64,000 nt of DNA from Prinsepia uniflora (GCA_032719365.1 CM064875.1:17161816-17225815); one strand, 5' to 3'. Positions 1 to 12,344 are shown, numbered from the stretch's first letter. Program-made: numbers and translations. The notes: generated by a model from the sequence alone, not told the origin.

Positions 1-1620
1 TCATCAAGGGGAGTTGCGTGTTCAAGTTAGGTAAACGAAATTTCTCATTTTCTGCTTGGTGGCAGACGATGTTGTGTCACGTGGCGTGGTGAGTGCAGTG
101 AGTTCTGTTGCATCCACATAGGATGAGTATTGGAGTCATTGTTTTGGATCATCCTTGGTTTTCCTAGGTGGAATGACAAGGATTGATACAAGGTAATCCG
201 TGAGAATCCGCAGTCTCGACGTGTCTCGTCGTTGACTGATCTGTCTAGTTGTGGGAGTCGGTTGTCGATCGTTGTGGCGATCTAGGATGTTGACGTTATT
301 GTCAGGGACACAGTGTCTATCTGGGTCGTGATCTTGATGATTCAGATAGGGGGAGAGTATATCACTCTTACCTTGGTACGTGAGTCGTAAATGACGGGGT
401 TGAACTTCTTTTCGAAGTGGGGCCCGTATGGTATTCTACTCGGGTGAGTAGATTTTCAAGGTAGTTGAATTTTGTCAACCTTAGACGTGTGGAGGATGGA
501 TTGGCTTCCCTAAGAAGTCAATCAAGTGTTTTGAGCGGGTAACCGATAGGTTCGGTTTTGGATGTGTCTTGGTAAATGTAATGAGATTTCGGGATTTGGA
601 ATCGAACTTCTGGGTGACGATACAGGATTCGATTTTGGAACTTGAAAGTATATTTCCGGATTTGGGTATGGAATGATTATTCCAAATGCTAGCTTACGGA
701 ATAATGATTTCGGATTCGGATTTGGATAAGAATTAAAATTTGATGTCTGGGCTTGGATCCGGGATTTTTTACGAAATTGCTGATTCAGATTCGGAATTGG
801 AACTAGATGTTGGGTGGAGTTTCGATTTGCCTCATGTTGGATTGGGCAAACGTACTCCATTATTGGAACGCGTTCGGCTATGACCTAGGTGGTTGTAGTC
901 TGGTTATTAGATAGACGTGTGTACTTCGTACATGGTTCGAGGTACAATACCTTGTAGACTTGTGATGTCTAGTTATGGTATACGGGTTATACCCGAGGTG
1001 TGTCGGTGAGCGTGTTGGTAGCCGGATTAGTTCCGATACCATGGGATTAGTCGAGGTCGAGGATCGGACATTGGATACTATGCAATGGGTCATAGTATTT
1101 CCGATGAGTCTAATTACACACAGGTCGTGTGAAATGTCGGTAAGGGTATTGGTGAGTCGAGTACGTTGGTGGCATGTGTAGCCACGAGTGAGTCTAGTGT
1201 CAGTTTTCGACTGACAACAACTGTGTGGTGACAGTTTGTCAGGATGTGTCAACATAGATCGTTGAGTGGGGTCAGCTGACTCCTAGTGGGAGTGGGAAAG
1301 AAACCGTCGAGTTGTTGCGTCAACGAGAGGGTTGATTTGACAAGTGGTGTCAAATTCGAAACAAGTAGTTTCAGTCATTCGACGGGGTCGAATGTAATCG
1401 TTGCGTTTTGAGTATTAGTGGTGCGTTTGGGTGTAGACAAGTTTTGTCTGAATAGTTGGTGTACGAGTGTACACGTGTTGCGTGGTCGATTCCACTTTCC
1501 ACGGGGTGTTTGTGGGATCAGGATAGTCGAGTTTCGAGAGCGAAACTTATTGAGGAGGGAAGTACGTTGAGTTTAGATCGGTTGGAATTTCGAGGACGAA
1601 ATTTATTAAGGAGGGAAGAT
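1..1620 (+). mobile_element. E1 LARD-type LTR retrotransposon, internal domain (3' part only)
   Basis: This is the 3' half of the internal domain of a plus-strand LTR retrotransposon whose 5' part lies left of the window. Its sequence runs parallel to the E6 internal domain from about 45840 onward. I see no gag, protease, reverse transcriptase or integrase reading frame; short ORFs lack any family motif. The last 60 bases contain TTTCGAGGACGAAA followed by the polypurine tract (about 1608-1620), the typical end of Tekay/Del-like Ty3/gypsy elements. A second, slightly diverged copy of this hairpin plus purine tract lies about 58 bp upstream (near 1530-1563). Inferred to be non-autonomous and mobilised in trans. 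Confidence 0.75.
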
Positions 1621-4600
1621 TGTAACGACCCGTCCCGAATTCCGGGATTAGATTAGTCACTAATCTTGATTAGTGAGGTTGAACGGTGGTTAGTAGGGCG
1701 GAATCGGACAAATTGTGCGAAATGACCGTTTTGCCCCTGGTCGTGGGCAAAATGTTGACTTTTTGTTCGGGCGGTCAAATGGACTTTGACCGATGACCGT
1801 GACGTAGTTCGGGACGTCACGAGTTCATAGACAGGTGGCACGTTCGATTCCGACATTCGTAGAGAAAGTTATGATGTTCGGAAGTTGAGGGGTATTTTGG
1901 TAATTTGGCATGTTTGGGGCCAAATGTTGACTTTTTGACCGGGAGGTCCGATGGACGAGGACCAAGGACCGTTACGTAGGTATCGTCGATACGAATCCAA
2001 CCACAGGCGGCATGCCAAAATCGGAGATTCGACGACGAAGTTATGGTCAAGGACGTAAAACGCGATTAACCGAGACTCGGAATAAAATAATAATATAATA
2101 ATAGAATCTGATTACTTTAACCAAACCAATCTGGACCCTTGATGAGTGACACATGTCATCATCCCCTTCAATCCTTAAATCATGGATCTTGGTTGGCCAT
2201 TGATTTAATTAATTAATTTTCTCCCCTCAAATCCTCACCATTGATTTTAAAACTCAAATTGATCCCAGCCCTTGATCTCCTCTTCTTTTATTTCTTAAAC
2301 CATCAGACTACTCATCTCTCACTTTCATTTCTCTCAAAACCGTGAGCACGGTTTCCCTCCTTGATCGTGCACATCATCACCCCACAACATCACTCCACAC
2401 CCAGGTAATCTCCAAAGGACGACCACCACCCACCACCTTCACCTGGTGCGGCCACCACCACCACGGACGGCGGCGCAGCCCAGAAAACCCCCCAGACCCG
2501 AGAGGAACCCGATCGGCCCCAAAACCATCCAACCGTCCAAACCTTGACATCTGGACTCGAACCAACGTAGGGATAGGACCACTGGAACCTTAGGACGACT
2601 CAGACCACGACTGGACGGTGTACGGCGGCGGCACGGCGGCGATATGATCGGAAACCCGAGAAGGTTTGATTTCTTCCCTGTTTCGAAACACTGGTTTTTG
2701 ACGTTAGGATTGTTTGCTTACTTCTGAAACATGTCCTAGGAACCTAGACGACCATTTTGGACCATGAACCACGGCCGGAATCTCGACGAGTTGCCGGAGT
2801 CGATGACCTGAGTTCTCAGCCGTTTTTCCTGTCAGATTTCAGGTAGTTAAATCAACCTAAAAATGAGTTTGGATGTCACAGAACCGTAGAGGAGGTTATG
2901 ACGAGTCCATAGGATCAAACCGCATCAAAAATGGTGGTCTGGAACTCGATCCGTGATCGGGTCAAGCCGCGGGTCGACGGCGACCCGGATACAGACCCGG
3001 TTCCAGAACCCGGTACTGTAGCATGACGTCATCATTGTTGACCTGAATGTTGACCTGGCGCGTGGGGGCGCGTGAAGGGTATTTTGGGGAAACTTCCAAC
3101 ATGACTTTTAATCTATTCGATGTAACGGACATTTTGGGATTGGTTTCGTGTCGATCGGACACCGTCTCGATATTGTTCGGGAGATCCGAAGGTTTTAAAT
3201 TAAGTTTAAAAATAAGTAAAAATTCGGGAAAATTACGGGACTTTGATAGGATGTTAATAATGAGGTTAGTAACCCTCTAATGTGATTTGGACAGGATTGG
3301 GAGTCCCGGTGATAGTGGTGTGGCCCGGGAGGGCCGGTGGCACGCGTATCGAGGCACACGGTTAAAACGGTCTGTGAGTGGACTTTGGTTTTATAAATCC
3401 TATGCATGCTTAAATGTGTTATATGGTTTATATCATGATTTCTATGATGGTATTTGTGAGCATTTATTTTCGGTATGTTGCACGTATTTCGAGGTGTTTT
3501 CCGTATTTCACGTATATCGGGATTAACGGTTTATTTGTGGTTTTGCGTGCTTGTGGTTAAATAAATAATATGATAAAATGGTTTTTATATTGGAAAGATG
3601 AATTCGGGCTTGAGGCCCACTTGTTTTGGAAATCTCGGACTTGGAGTCCATTTGAGTACGTAATCGGGCTGCGGGCCCAGTTGGTTTATAAGTCGGGCTG
3701 CGGGCCCAGTTGGTTTATAAATCGGGTCGTGGGCCCAGTGGTTCATAAAGTCGGGCATGAGGCCCAGTTGGATTAAAATTGTGATTTCGGGTCAGGGACC
3801 CTATATTTAATATATGTGATTTCGGGTCAGGGACCCTAAATGGAAATGTGTTGTTTTATGGAAAATTCGGGCAGGGCCCATTGTGATGTTGTGAAATGAA
3901 TTAATAAAAACTGTTTTTCCATATTCCATCTGTACACATGGATATATGATGGTCTCCTCCAGATGTCTGGGACACTGGGGAAGTCACGGTGCATTGCCTG
4001 TGAAGGGTCACCATACGGAGCAGCCGGACCGTATGATGACTCAGGAGCAGGATTGCTATGATTGACGTCTGGGACGTCAGACATCAGGGATGTCAGATAT
4101 ATGGACTCGGAGAGACCCCGGGAAGCACGCGTAGCTTATGAAACCGTGAGACATGACGTCAGGGACGTCTCGCATCAGGGATGCTGGTGATGGTAATGGT
4201 AAAATATGAAATAATGAAATGGCTTTCCGGGTGGATTTATGATTGTGTGATTTTAATGAATTGATGTTCATTTATGGTCGTGGGTGGTGACCCACATGGT
4301 TTTAATATGTATGGTGGTGGTATTCCACAGTTTTGGGCTGAGTTCCCACACTTGGTTTTTGGTTAACGGTTTTTGGGTTAAGGCCCTAAGGGCTCGGTTG
4401 AGCAAACGTTTTGGTTACTGGTTTTTGTGGCATGCATACGTTTTTATTGGAGGGCATAAATGTCTTATAAATGTATTTGGTAAACTTATTGGTTTTTGTC
4501 CACTCACAGCTTTTGGTTTTATTGCCCTTCAGGTTGATTACGTATGCGATTGCAGTAGAGACTGGGACATTGCACACCTCCTCCATCGATCCTTGCGCAC

Positions 4601-4715
4601 TCTGGATGCCCCGTTGGGCAGTGGCTCTTGGTTATCCCTTGTCTGACACCTCTTGTTGGACGGGAGCAGGGCACATTCCACGGTAATCCCGGAGGGATTG
4701 GGATGGATCCTGTCA
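1621..4715 (+). repeat. E1 3' LTR (3.1 kb)
   Basis: Starts TGTAACGACC directly after the polypurine tract and ends GGATCCTGTCA. The next five bases, CAGAG (4716-4720), also occur at the homologous place in the E2 5' LTR (11280-11284), so E1 is inserted in the E2 3' LTR and CAGAG is the target site. Landmarks: two related modules of about 170 bp in the first 430 bp, a decayed palindrome near 2141-2165, an intron-like module 3374-4532 and hairpin arrays at 3606-3875 and 4064-4184. Confidence 0.85.
3374..4532 (+). other. intron-like module of E1 LTR
   Basis: Begins with the 5' splice-site match GTGAGTGGAC (3374-3383). Near the end, its exact reverse complement GTCCACTCAC (4498-4507) contains CTCAC, a YTNAY branch-point match, and is followed by a pyrimidine-rich stretch and CAG|G with AG at 4531-4532. 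GCATGC lies inside each arm. Contents include GGACT-TGG-AGTCC (3637-3649), two GGGTC-AGG-GACCC units (3789-3801, 3824-3836), CATACGG/CCGTATG (4012-4018 and 4029-4035), and the 15-nt hairpins at 4064-4078, 4080-4094 and 4155-4169. Splicing itself is inference. Confidence 0.5.
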
Positions 4716-5082
4716 CAGAGCATCGAGACCTTCCTAACGGTCCTCGGTCCTCGGCCATCGGACCTCCCGATCAAAAAGTCAACATTTCCCCTTATTTCGT
4801 TCGAATTACGAAAATGCCCTTGAACTTCCGTACATCATAACTTTCACCACGAACGTCGGAATCGAACGTGCCACCTGTCTATGAACTCGTGACGTCCCCA
4901 ACTACGTCACGATCACCGGTCAAAGTCCATTTGACCATCCGAATTAAAAGTCAACGTTTTGCCCACGCCTAGGGGCGAAACGGTCATTTTGCACAATTAG
5001 TCCGAAATCACTCAACTAATCTCAGATTAGTAAATCATAATTAAATATTATTAAATCTCGGTACTCGAGACGGGTCGTTACA
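4716..5082 (-). repeat. E2 3' LTR (partial, rest outside window)
   Basis: Minus-strand LTR start: reads CGGGTCGTTACA at its right end (complement of TGTAACGACCCG). It aligns without gaps to 11285-11646 of the E2 5' LTR; I count about 11 mismatches in 362 bases (about 3%). E1 is inserted at its left edge, so the remainder lies beyond the left end of the window. Confidence 0.85.
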
Positions 5083-8000
5083 ACCTTCCCTCCTTAAAGA
5101 ATTTCGTCCTCGAAATTACCAATATCCTTATTCCACAACCACCTTGTGGAAAACAATTCGACCTCATATCATGTGTACATCTGTACACCCACTAACTGGA
5201 ACAACACCAGCCTCGTCTGTACCCAGACATCCCATCACAGTCATACGTCATAACAACAACACTCGACCACCTCGAGTGAACATAATCACCTGATCCGCGA
5301 TAAAATCGCCTAACCACTAAGCTGACTCCTTCAGCTAGACGGTTCCATTCCATTGCCAAAATATCCTTACATTTGCTCCCATTGGGAGTCACCAAATCTC
5401 ATTTGTCAGTCCACGCTATCACCACCAGTCAAACTGTCACCGCTAAGCTTTACCACCCTAGTAAAGCCCTAACCATCAGTCAGTCAGTGACAACACCACG
5501 CACTACATCACTCTCGATGTAGCGTAAGATCAACCACATGATCTCAATTCGCAGGGCAAGCCCAATCCTGCGACATATATTAATCTCAATGTCCATAATC
5601 GCCGACTCCCTCAGTGAACTAAGATGCTGGGAAATCACGGTGTGATCAAGTCACACAAGGCTACTCGTGGTTACTCAGACCACCAATTCACTCATCCTGA
5701 GTGTACGTATACCGTCAACTTACACAATCAAGTGGTGTAACTGGAACACATTGAATACCAGCCCAGCAGTGATCACACATCTCAATACTAAGGTTCCACT
5801 AGCCAACCATGGCTAAGAGCACCTGCTCATACAATCACTGAACCCGACAAAATCACTCTGCACAGCGCACAGTATCCAATGTCCAGTCCACAACACAGCC
5901 AAACAAATGATATCGGAACCAAGCCGATTACCAACACGTTTAATCACACACCACGGGTACATCCCATGTACCGCCATTAGGCACAACTCAGCCTAACCAG
6001 TATCAATCCTCGTACAACGTACCATGTACGCACCTCAATCCATCAATATGCCTATAACCACCCAGGTTATAGCCAAACACGTTCCAATAATGAAGTACCT
6101 TTGCCCAAACCAACATGAGACAAAACGAACTCCACCTATCATCCCGTTTCAATTCCGGATCCGAATCCGAACCCAAACATCATATTTTTATTCCATGTCC
6201 AAATCCGAATCCGAAATCATTATTCCGTAAGCTAGCATTGGAATAATCATTCCGCACCCAAATCCAGTAATCCATTTTCGAGCTTCGCAATCGAATCCTG
6301 AATCGTCACCCAGAAATTCGATTCCAAAACCCAAAATCTCGTTTACGTCTACTTGAGACGTACCAAAACCGAACCTATCGGTTACCTGTCCAAAACACTC
6401 GATTGACTCCATAGGGAAGCTAATCCCAATATCGACACGTTAAAGGTTGACAAAATCCGACCACTTCGGAAACCTACTCAACCGAGTAACAAACCATATG
6501 GACTCCACTCCGAAAAGAAGTTCAGTCCCGTCATTTACGACTCACATACCAAGGTAAGAGTGATAAACTCTCATTCAATCTGGATCATCACGATCACGAT
6601 CCAGATCCATCACTATGTCACCCGACAAGTAATATCACGATCCTAGATCGTCACATCGTCCAAAGTCGACAACATCACAAATCAGATCCACCTAGGATCC
6701 ACACATGCTCGCATAGCTAACAATCCATCTGAAAGCTGATCGTAGGGTCTTACACCCTCAATTGAATCCTTCGTTCAATTTCCCTTGGTGGAATGGTGAT
6801 CCCGCATTTCACCACCAAATCCAAAATCATACACAACTTCTAGTGTCCAATGACCCCAAGCCAAACATGGGTCCACCCACCAATACACGCTCAACGTACT
6901 GGTAGCAACAATCATCATCTGCCATGACAGGAAATAAGAAGTCAGCCCCAATGACTTCGGAATACCAATCACCGATGCGGAAACGAGCACTCCTCTCGTC
7001 TCCCAATCACAACTCTCCCCGAATCGGGAGTTCCAACCATGTTGGAAACAGACATGCTCCCAATGAGATGTCAAGTCCAACCACTGGACTGACCAAGTCC
7101 TTACCTCACTTGGACCACCACGTGTCCAAAATCAATTCATTACTCGGACCTCACGTCCGCCAATAATCATTTATGCACATGCCCTGATTCCGAACGGAAT
7201 ATCCACAACTCTGCCTGGATGTGCATACCCAACTGCCTCCATCTCACATCTCAACCTTTACAGGTTCAATCCTCAGGTTCCAAGTGATTCACAATCACAA
7301 AATCTCACATCAATACCACGAATGGTTTTCCTCGACTTTTCCAATTTCAATAATTTCCTTGTACTTCCTGGGGATATTAGAAATATACAATCTTACCAAT
7401 CTTGGAGCTGACAACAACCCCAAATCCACCAATTCTCATGACATAGGGAACATCATCCCTAGCTTCCCCAAATTCCAATCATACCTTTATATCCATTCAT
7501 CACTTGTCATCCTAAATCTGTTGGGACTTATCTCAACACGTTACAACCTCCTCTGGATCCTATCCAGTCCATGACTCAACCACCACTGAGTCGCAGATAC
7601 CAATCACATGTCCATCATGACAGAGTCACACCCCCACTGGTGGCTCATCGTCATCACAATCACCGACACTGGTACCAGCACCACGCACTATCATCAACAC
7701 TAGTATCAGCACACAGGCATCCATACTAGTATTGGCATAAAAGTACCAACATACCAACATTCATACATAGCACACGAACATCCATGCTAGCACACGGTGT
7801 GAAAAGTTGTTACCTTGGATCTCCGTTCATTCCGAACGACGATCCCGTAACAGCACTCGTACCCCACGACTATGGGTACCTCCAATTTTTGCCATCGGCA
7901 CATCAGGATAATGAACGTTCCCTGAACGTCCCCTGATCCTCAAGGGTTAAAACCACACTAAATACTCTCGGTAACCAGTTATCTCGACACAACTGTCGAC

Positions 8001-8734
8001 CAACAGTCATCGTTGTCAAGATTCGTATCCACACATCACACTAATATTCGATCCAACATGGGATTAGATATTTTATCTCCTAACCGTATCCATAGATCGA
8101 AGCTCATAAGACTCACTAGAGTCATCCACATGGTCATCCACGACCTCAGCCGCTCGCCGCAGCACAAGTTCTCATTTAAAGTTCACTTTTCCAGCCCATC
8201 AATTATAAATTAGGGTTCCAAAATCACACCCTAGGGTTCCGCTGAACCCAACTGCCTTCTGCAGTAAAATCCACCACCTGACCGACTCCGCGGTCCTGAC
8301 ATCGCATAGACGTCAAATCCAATCCAATCGTCAACTCAACGTGGGTTCCACCTCAAAGGTCATCGGCTAACTCCGATGCACCAACACCCCGTACACTAGC
8401 CAACACTACCAGGGTCCATAATTTAGACCATTACTCAACTGAGTTTCGCATTTCCAAAACATTATTCAAATTGGGTTCCCTGAACCCAGCTGTGCCTAGT
8501 AGCACAACAATCCATCATCACATGACCGAACCGACGGTCCCACATTACCAGTAAATCGTATACAACCCCACTTGGGTTGAATCGCATCAAGGCACGGAGT
8601 ATCGGGCCAAACACACCCAATCCACCATTCAAATCCAAAACTATCTATCAGGTTGACAACGGAACTGCAGCCCAAAGAGACATCACACCCTCGACCTTTG
8701 CGCACAAAAGAGCAAAACCTGCTCAGATACCACT
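5083..8734 (-). mobile_element. E2 LARD-type internal domain, non-coding
   Basis: The interior runs from the polypurine tract (complement at 5083-5095) with the AATTTCG/CGAAATT hairpin next to it, to a primer-binding site at 8721-8732 beside the 5' LTR. Sequence landmarks parallel the E6 interior in reverse complement, including imperfect short repeats around GGTGCTAGTA (about 7660-7800). No gag or pol reading frame is visible on either strand; ORFs stay below about 120 codons and none shows RT, RNase H, integrase or zinc-knuckle motifs. This fits a 3.65 kb non-coding LARD interior. Confidence 0.8.
8721..8732 (-). other. E2 primer-binding site
   Basis: Minus strand reads TGGTATCTGAGC, one base off the plant Ty3/gypsy initiator-Met tRNA site TGGTATCAGAGC, three bases from the LTR end. 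GAGC can pair with GCTC a few bases downstream. Confidence 0.8.
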
Positions 8735-8916
8735 TGACACGACCCATCCCAATCCTCCCGGGATTACCATGGAATGTGTCATGCTCCCGTCTGACAAGAG
8801 GTGTCAGACAAGGGATAACCTGTTGCCACTGCCCAACCGGGCTTCCAGAGTGCGTAAGGATCGATGGAGGAGGGGTGCGATGCTCAAGTCTCTGCTGCAG
8901 AAAATCCGGAATCAAC

Positions 8917-9963
8917 CTGAAGGGCATTAAAAACAAAAGCTGTGAGTGGACGAAAATAAACAAGTCTGTTTAAAACATTTATAAGACATTTATGCCCCTC
9001 AGTAAAATCATATGCATGCACCATCATTTAAAACCATATATCATATAATATGAACCATAAACAAAATTTTAGCCACTGCACCATACACTCCAATCCGACA
9101 TCCCTGATGTCTGACGTCCCTGACGTCTAATAAGGTCACAATCACAAGGCTACGCGTGCCACTCGGGTCTCAATTTCCGAGTTCAATCCCCGAACCCCGT
9201 TCGGGTACAGCATCCCCGATGCTTAGCGTCATAGACGCTGGACGTTCTAGACGTCCGTGACCTCTCCGGGGAACCTCATCCGGAGGAGACAGTATCATAT
9301 GGAAGGATCTATACAGTGCAGTACCAAATACATTTTATTGATATCCACATGCAAAGCATATATATATACATAGATAAAATCCAAACCAATCTTTAAGTTT
9401 CATCAGATGGGTCTCAAGCCCAAATACCGTGAAACGTGCCATAACCATAATTTCCATATCATCAAACCGTTGTTTGTTTTTAGCATGTGAATATATATAA
9501 AATGTAAACCAGAAAACATTTATTCAATTCCATTTTAGGGTCCCCGACCCGAAATCACATGTAGAAATCAACGGGGCCCCTGGCCCGATTTCATAAGTTA
9601 ACTGGGCCCCTGGCCCGATTCACAAGTTAACTGGGCCCCTGGCCCGATTCACAAGTTAACTGGGCCCCTGGCCCGATTCATAAGTTAACTGGGCCCCTGG
9701 CCCGATTCATAAGTTAACTGGGCCCCTGGCCCTATTTTACTTTATCAAGTCCGTAACCGTTTCATGAAATCATATCCAACCACATTTATGGAAATCGGTG
9801 CAAATCCAGAAAACCTCGGTTTACGTGCAAATATGTAAATCACCTCGAAATGCGTGAAATCATTTAAATTCATCGATATCCAAAGTAAATCATTTAATCA
9901 TAATTATAAAAATCATGAAACAGTTATGCATGCATCGAATTTATAAAACCAATGTCCACTCAC
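8917..9963 (-). other. intron-like module of E2 5' LTR
   Basis: Read on the minus strand: GTGAGTGGAC from 9963, its complement at 8951-8942 (plus strand shows GTGAGTGGAC), then a T-rich tract and TTCAG|GTTGAT with the intron's last base at 8917. Length about 1047 bp. Confidence 0.5.
9573..9732 (-). repeat. 29-bp tandem repeat array, about six units
   Basis: Units share GGGCCCCTGGCCCGATTC followed by A[C/T]AAGTTAACT, with only a few substitutions between copies. Each unit carries a GGGCC/GGCCC dyad. Diverged equivalents occur in every other LTR of the window; here the copies are almost identical, so this array was recently homogenised or expanded. Confidence 0.9.
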
Positions 9964-11646
9964 AGACCGTTTAACCGAGCGCCTTGATACGCGTGACATA
10001 GGCCTTCCCGGGCCACACCACTATCACCGGGACTCCCAATCCTGTTCAAATCACATCAGAGGATTACTAACCTCATCATTAACATCCTATTCAAGTCCCG
10101 TAATTTTCCCGAATTTTTAAGTATTTTTAAACTGAATTTAAAACCTTCGGACAACCCGAACAATATCGAAACGGGATCCGAATGACACGAAACCAACGCC
10201 AAAATGTTCGTTACATTGTATAGGACAAAAGTAATGTTGACCTCACCTCGAGATTCGTGCCCACGCGCTGTAACGCGCCCCCGTGAGTGGCTGCGCGTGA
10301 AAGCCACGCGCCTGCTACAGTGACTGCTACAGTCACCACCTTCACCCGTATGTCTGGTAAACGGGTCTGATTACCCGCGATCTGACCCCGCCAGATAACC
10401 CTCAATTCAACCTTGATTCCATCCGTTTTTGATCCTAAAACAAACATTAACCAATTAATTCCAGTTCTGTGTCAATGATTAATCTCGACATGGAGTAAAT
10501 CGACCAATCCAAGTCCGAACAGCCAAACGGGTCGATGATATCAACTCACGCAACTCAAGTCCATTGTCAAATTAACTTCACAGGAAGCTTATTAGGATTA
10601 ACAAGAACCAATTCGAATGATTAATTGAACACGAAGTTACCTCAATCACCACGACTCAAGCTTGGATTTTCCGGCCGTCCACCTCGTCCGTCCACGGCCC
10701 TAGAAGCCTCAAAGCTTGCCCCAAATGATCTGGATCGACTCGTGGAGGTTCCAGGAACCTTATTCAATCATCAATAAGTCATGGGCTGGCCTAAAACTAG
10801 AAGTTCGAATTTGAACTTCACAAAAACCAGTTTCGGGTTTTTGAGCATTCCTCCACCATTTCCACTCCATTCCTTTCATTCTCAATCTCAGAGTCAACCT
10901 CTCGACTCACTCTCAATTCTAACAATCCAAATCATCCATTAAAAGCATCCCGAAGTGCCACTCAGTCCACTGTGTAAAGTCCCCTGCACTGACCCGAAAA
11001 CATAATAAAATGGTGCCCATGTTCTTGTGATCGATTGCCAGCACAATTACATGTGCAATCACACCTCAAACTGTCCCAATTCAGTCATTTAATTGATAAA
11101 CAATCCATGGGATCGATCGCACAAACATCCCATTTCACGGCTGTTTCAATCAAACAGTACCCCCGTGAAAATTACCATTCTGCCCCTGTGCAGAAAATTA
11201 CCAAAATGCCCCTCACGCATCCTGACCCGTAACTCGGTCATACGGACTCCGATTGATGCGTGCCGCCTGTCTACGAACTCAGAGCATCGAGACCTTCCTA
11301 ACGGTCCTCGGTCCTCGTCCATCGGACCTCCCGATCAAAAAGTCAACATTTCCCCTTATTTCGTTCGAATTACGAAAATGCCCTTGAACTTCCGTACATC
11401 ATAACTTTCACCACGAACGTCGGAATCGAACGTGCCACCTGTCTATGAACTCGTGACGTCCCGAACTACGTCACGGTCACCGGTCAAAGTCCATTTGACC
11501 ATCCGAATTAAAAGTCAACGTTTTGCCCACGCCCAAGGGCAAAACGGTCATTTTGCACAATTCGTCCGAAATTACTCAACTAATCTCAGATTAGTAAATC
11601 ATAATTAAATATTATTAAATCCCGGTACTCAGGACGGGTCGTTACA

Positions 11647-11745
11647 GGCCTAGGCATGATTGATAAGGTGAATATCCTCTGATACCAAGTTGACAGGATC
11701 CGTCCCTACATCTCGGCAAAATCAGACCGATCCTTCTCCCGTCTG
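11647..11745 (-). repeat. LTR-end plus primer-binding-site fragment (E7-like)
   Basis: On the minus strand this reads GTCAGACGGGAGAAGG, then GGACGGATCCTGTCA, then TTGGTATCAGAGG (site at 11677-11687). It matches the end of the E7 LTR and the first bases of its interior (56957-57030). Only about 45 bases remain after the LTR end before the E2 LTR begins. It joins directly to LINE RNase H coding sequence, so it marks an old recombination or truncation junction. Confidence 0.65.
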
Positions 11746-11841
11746 ACATTCATCATCAACCATAGCAGCACAGAGGGCATATGCTTCAACCTGCAAGGAA
11801 CTATCACAAGGGAATCCACACTCACATCCCCAAAGCAATGA
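11746..11841 (-). pseudogene. LINE remnant, RNase H domain (distal piece)
   Basis: Minus-strand translation contains LQVEAYALCAAMVD, which fits the conserved LQAEAxAL helix of plant LINE RNase H (RVT_3). It continues in sense from the piece at 12350-13231 across solo LTR S1. It ends abruptly in an LTR-end fragment, so the natural LINE 3' end is missing. Confidence 0.6.
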
Positions 11842-12344
11842 TGACACGACCCACCCCCAATCCCCCGAGATTAAGGGATAAGTCATGCTCCCGTCTAACT
11901 CACGTGCGACACGAAGGCTAAACACCCGTTCAACAGAAATTCGATGACAGCGTGCCGCCTGTCGTTGTTCTCAGGGGATCGAGAGCTACCTAACGGTCCT
12001 CAAACTACGTGATAAAAACCTGTCGAACACAAAGTCAACAATTTGCCCATTTTCAACCAAACTACCAAAATACCCCCGAACTTCCGAACATCATAACTTC
12101 TTCCTCGAGTGTCAGAATCGGACGTGCCACCTTTCTATGGACTCGTGACGTCCTGAACTACGTCACAGTTATCCGCCAAAGTCTATTTGACCATCTGAAC
12201 TAAAAGTCAACATTTTGCCCATTCCAAGGGAAAAACTATCATTTCGCACCGTCCGTCCGAAATCACCCAACTAACCACCGATTAACTTTACTAATCCGTC
12301 ATTAATCACTAATCTAGTCCCAAAATCTGGGAAGGGTCGTTACC
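11842..12344 (-). repeat. S1 solo LTR, internally deleted (503 bp)
   Basis: Begins TGACACGACCC and ends GGGTCGTTACC. AATGA precedes it (11837-11841) and follows it (12345-12349), a 5-bp TSD. It contains the last about 100 bp and the first about 400 bp of a normal LTR joined together, so about 2.4 kb of the middle, including the intron-like module, is missing. Inserted in the RNase H region of the LINE. Confidence 0.8.

Larger units (their letters stand above)
8735..11646 (-). repeat. E2 5' LTR (2.9 kb)
   Basis: On the plus strand it starts TGACACGACCC and ends GGGTCGTTACA. Contains the intron-like module 8917-9963, dyads at about 9104-9135 and 9210-9260 (GACATC-CCT-GATGTC, GACGTC-CCT-GACGTC, AGCATC-CCC-GATGCT, AGCGTC-ATA-GACGCT) and a near-perfect 29-bp tandem array at 9573-9732. 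Confidence 0.85.

Noticed and set aside
3374..4532. The GTGAGTGGAC/GTCCACTCAC pair as terminal repeats of a DNA transposon captured by the LTR
   Set aside because: No target duplication flanks the arms, every family has it at the same place, and the arms coincide with donor and branch/acceptor signals. Not fully excluded for a distant ancestor.
8496..8963. 155-codon minus-strand ORF at the E2 5' LTR/interior border
   Set aside because: Crosses the LTR end and primer-binding site, so it is not a plausible gene; no gag motif.
9573..9732. CRISPR-like array
   Set aside because: Units abut without unique spacers and the DNA is plant; it is an ordinary tandem repeat in an LTR.
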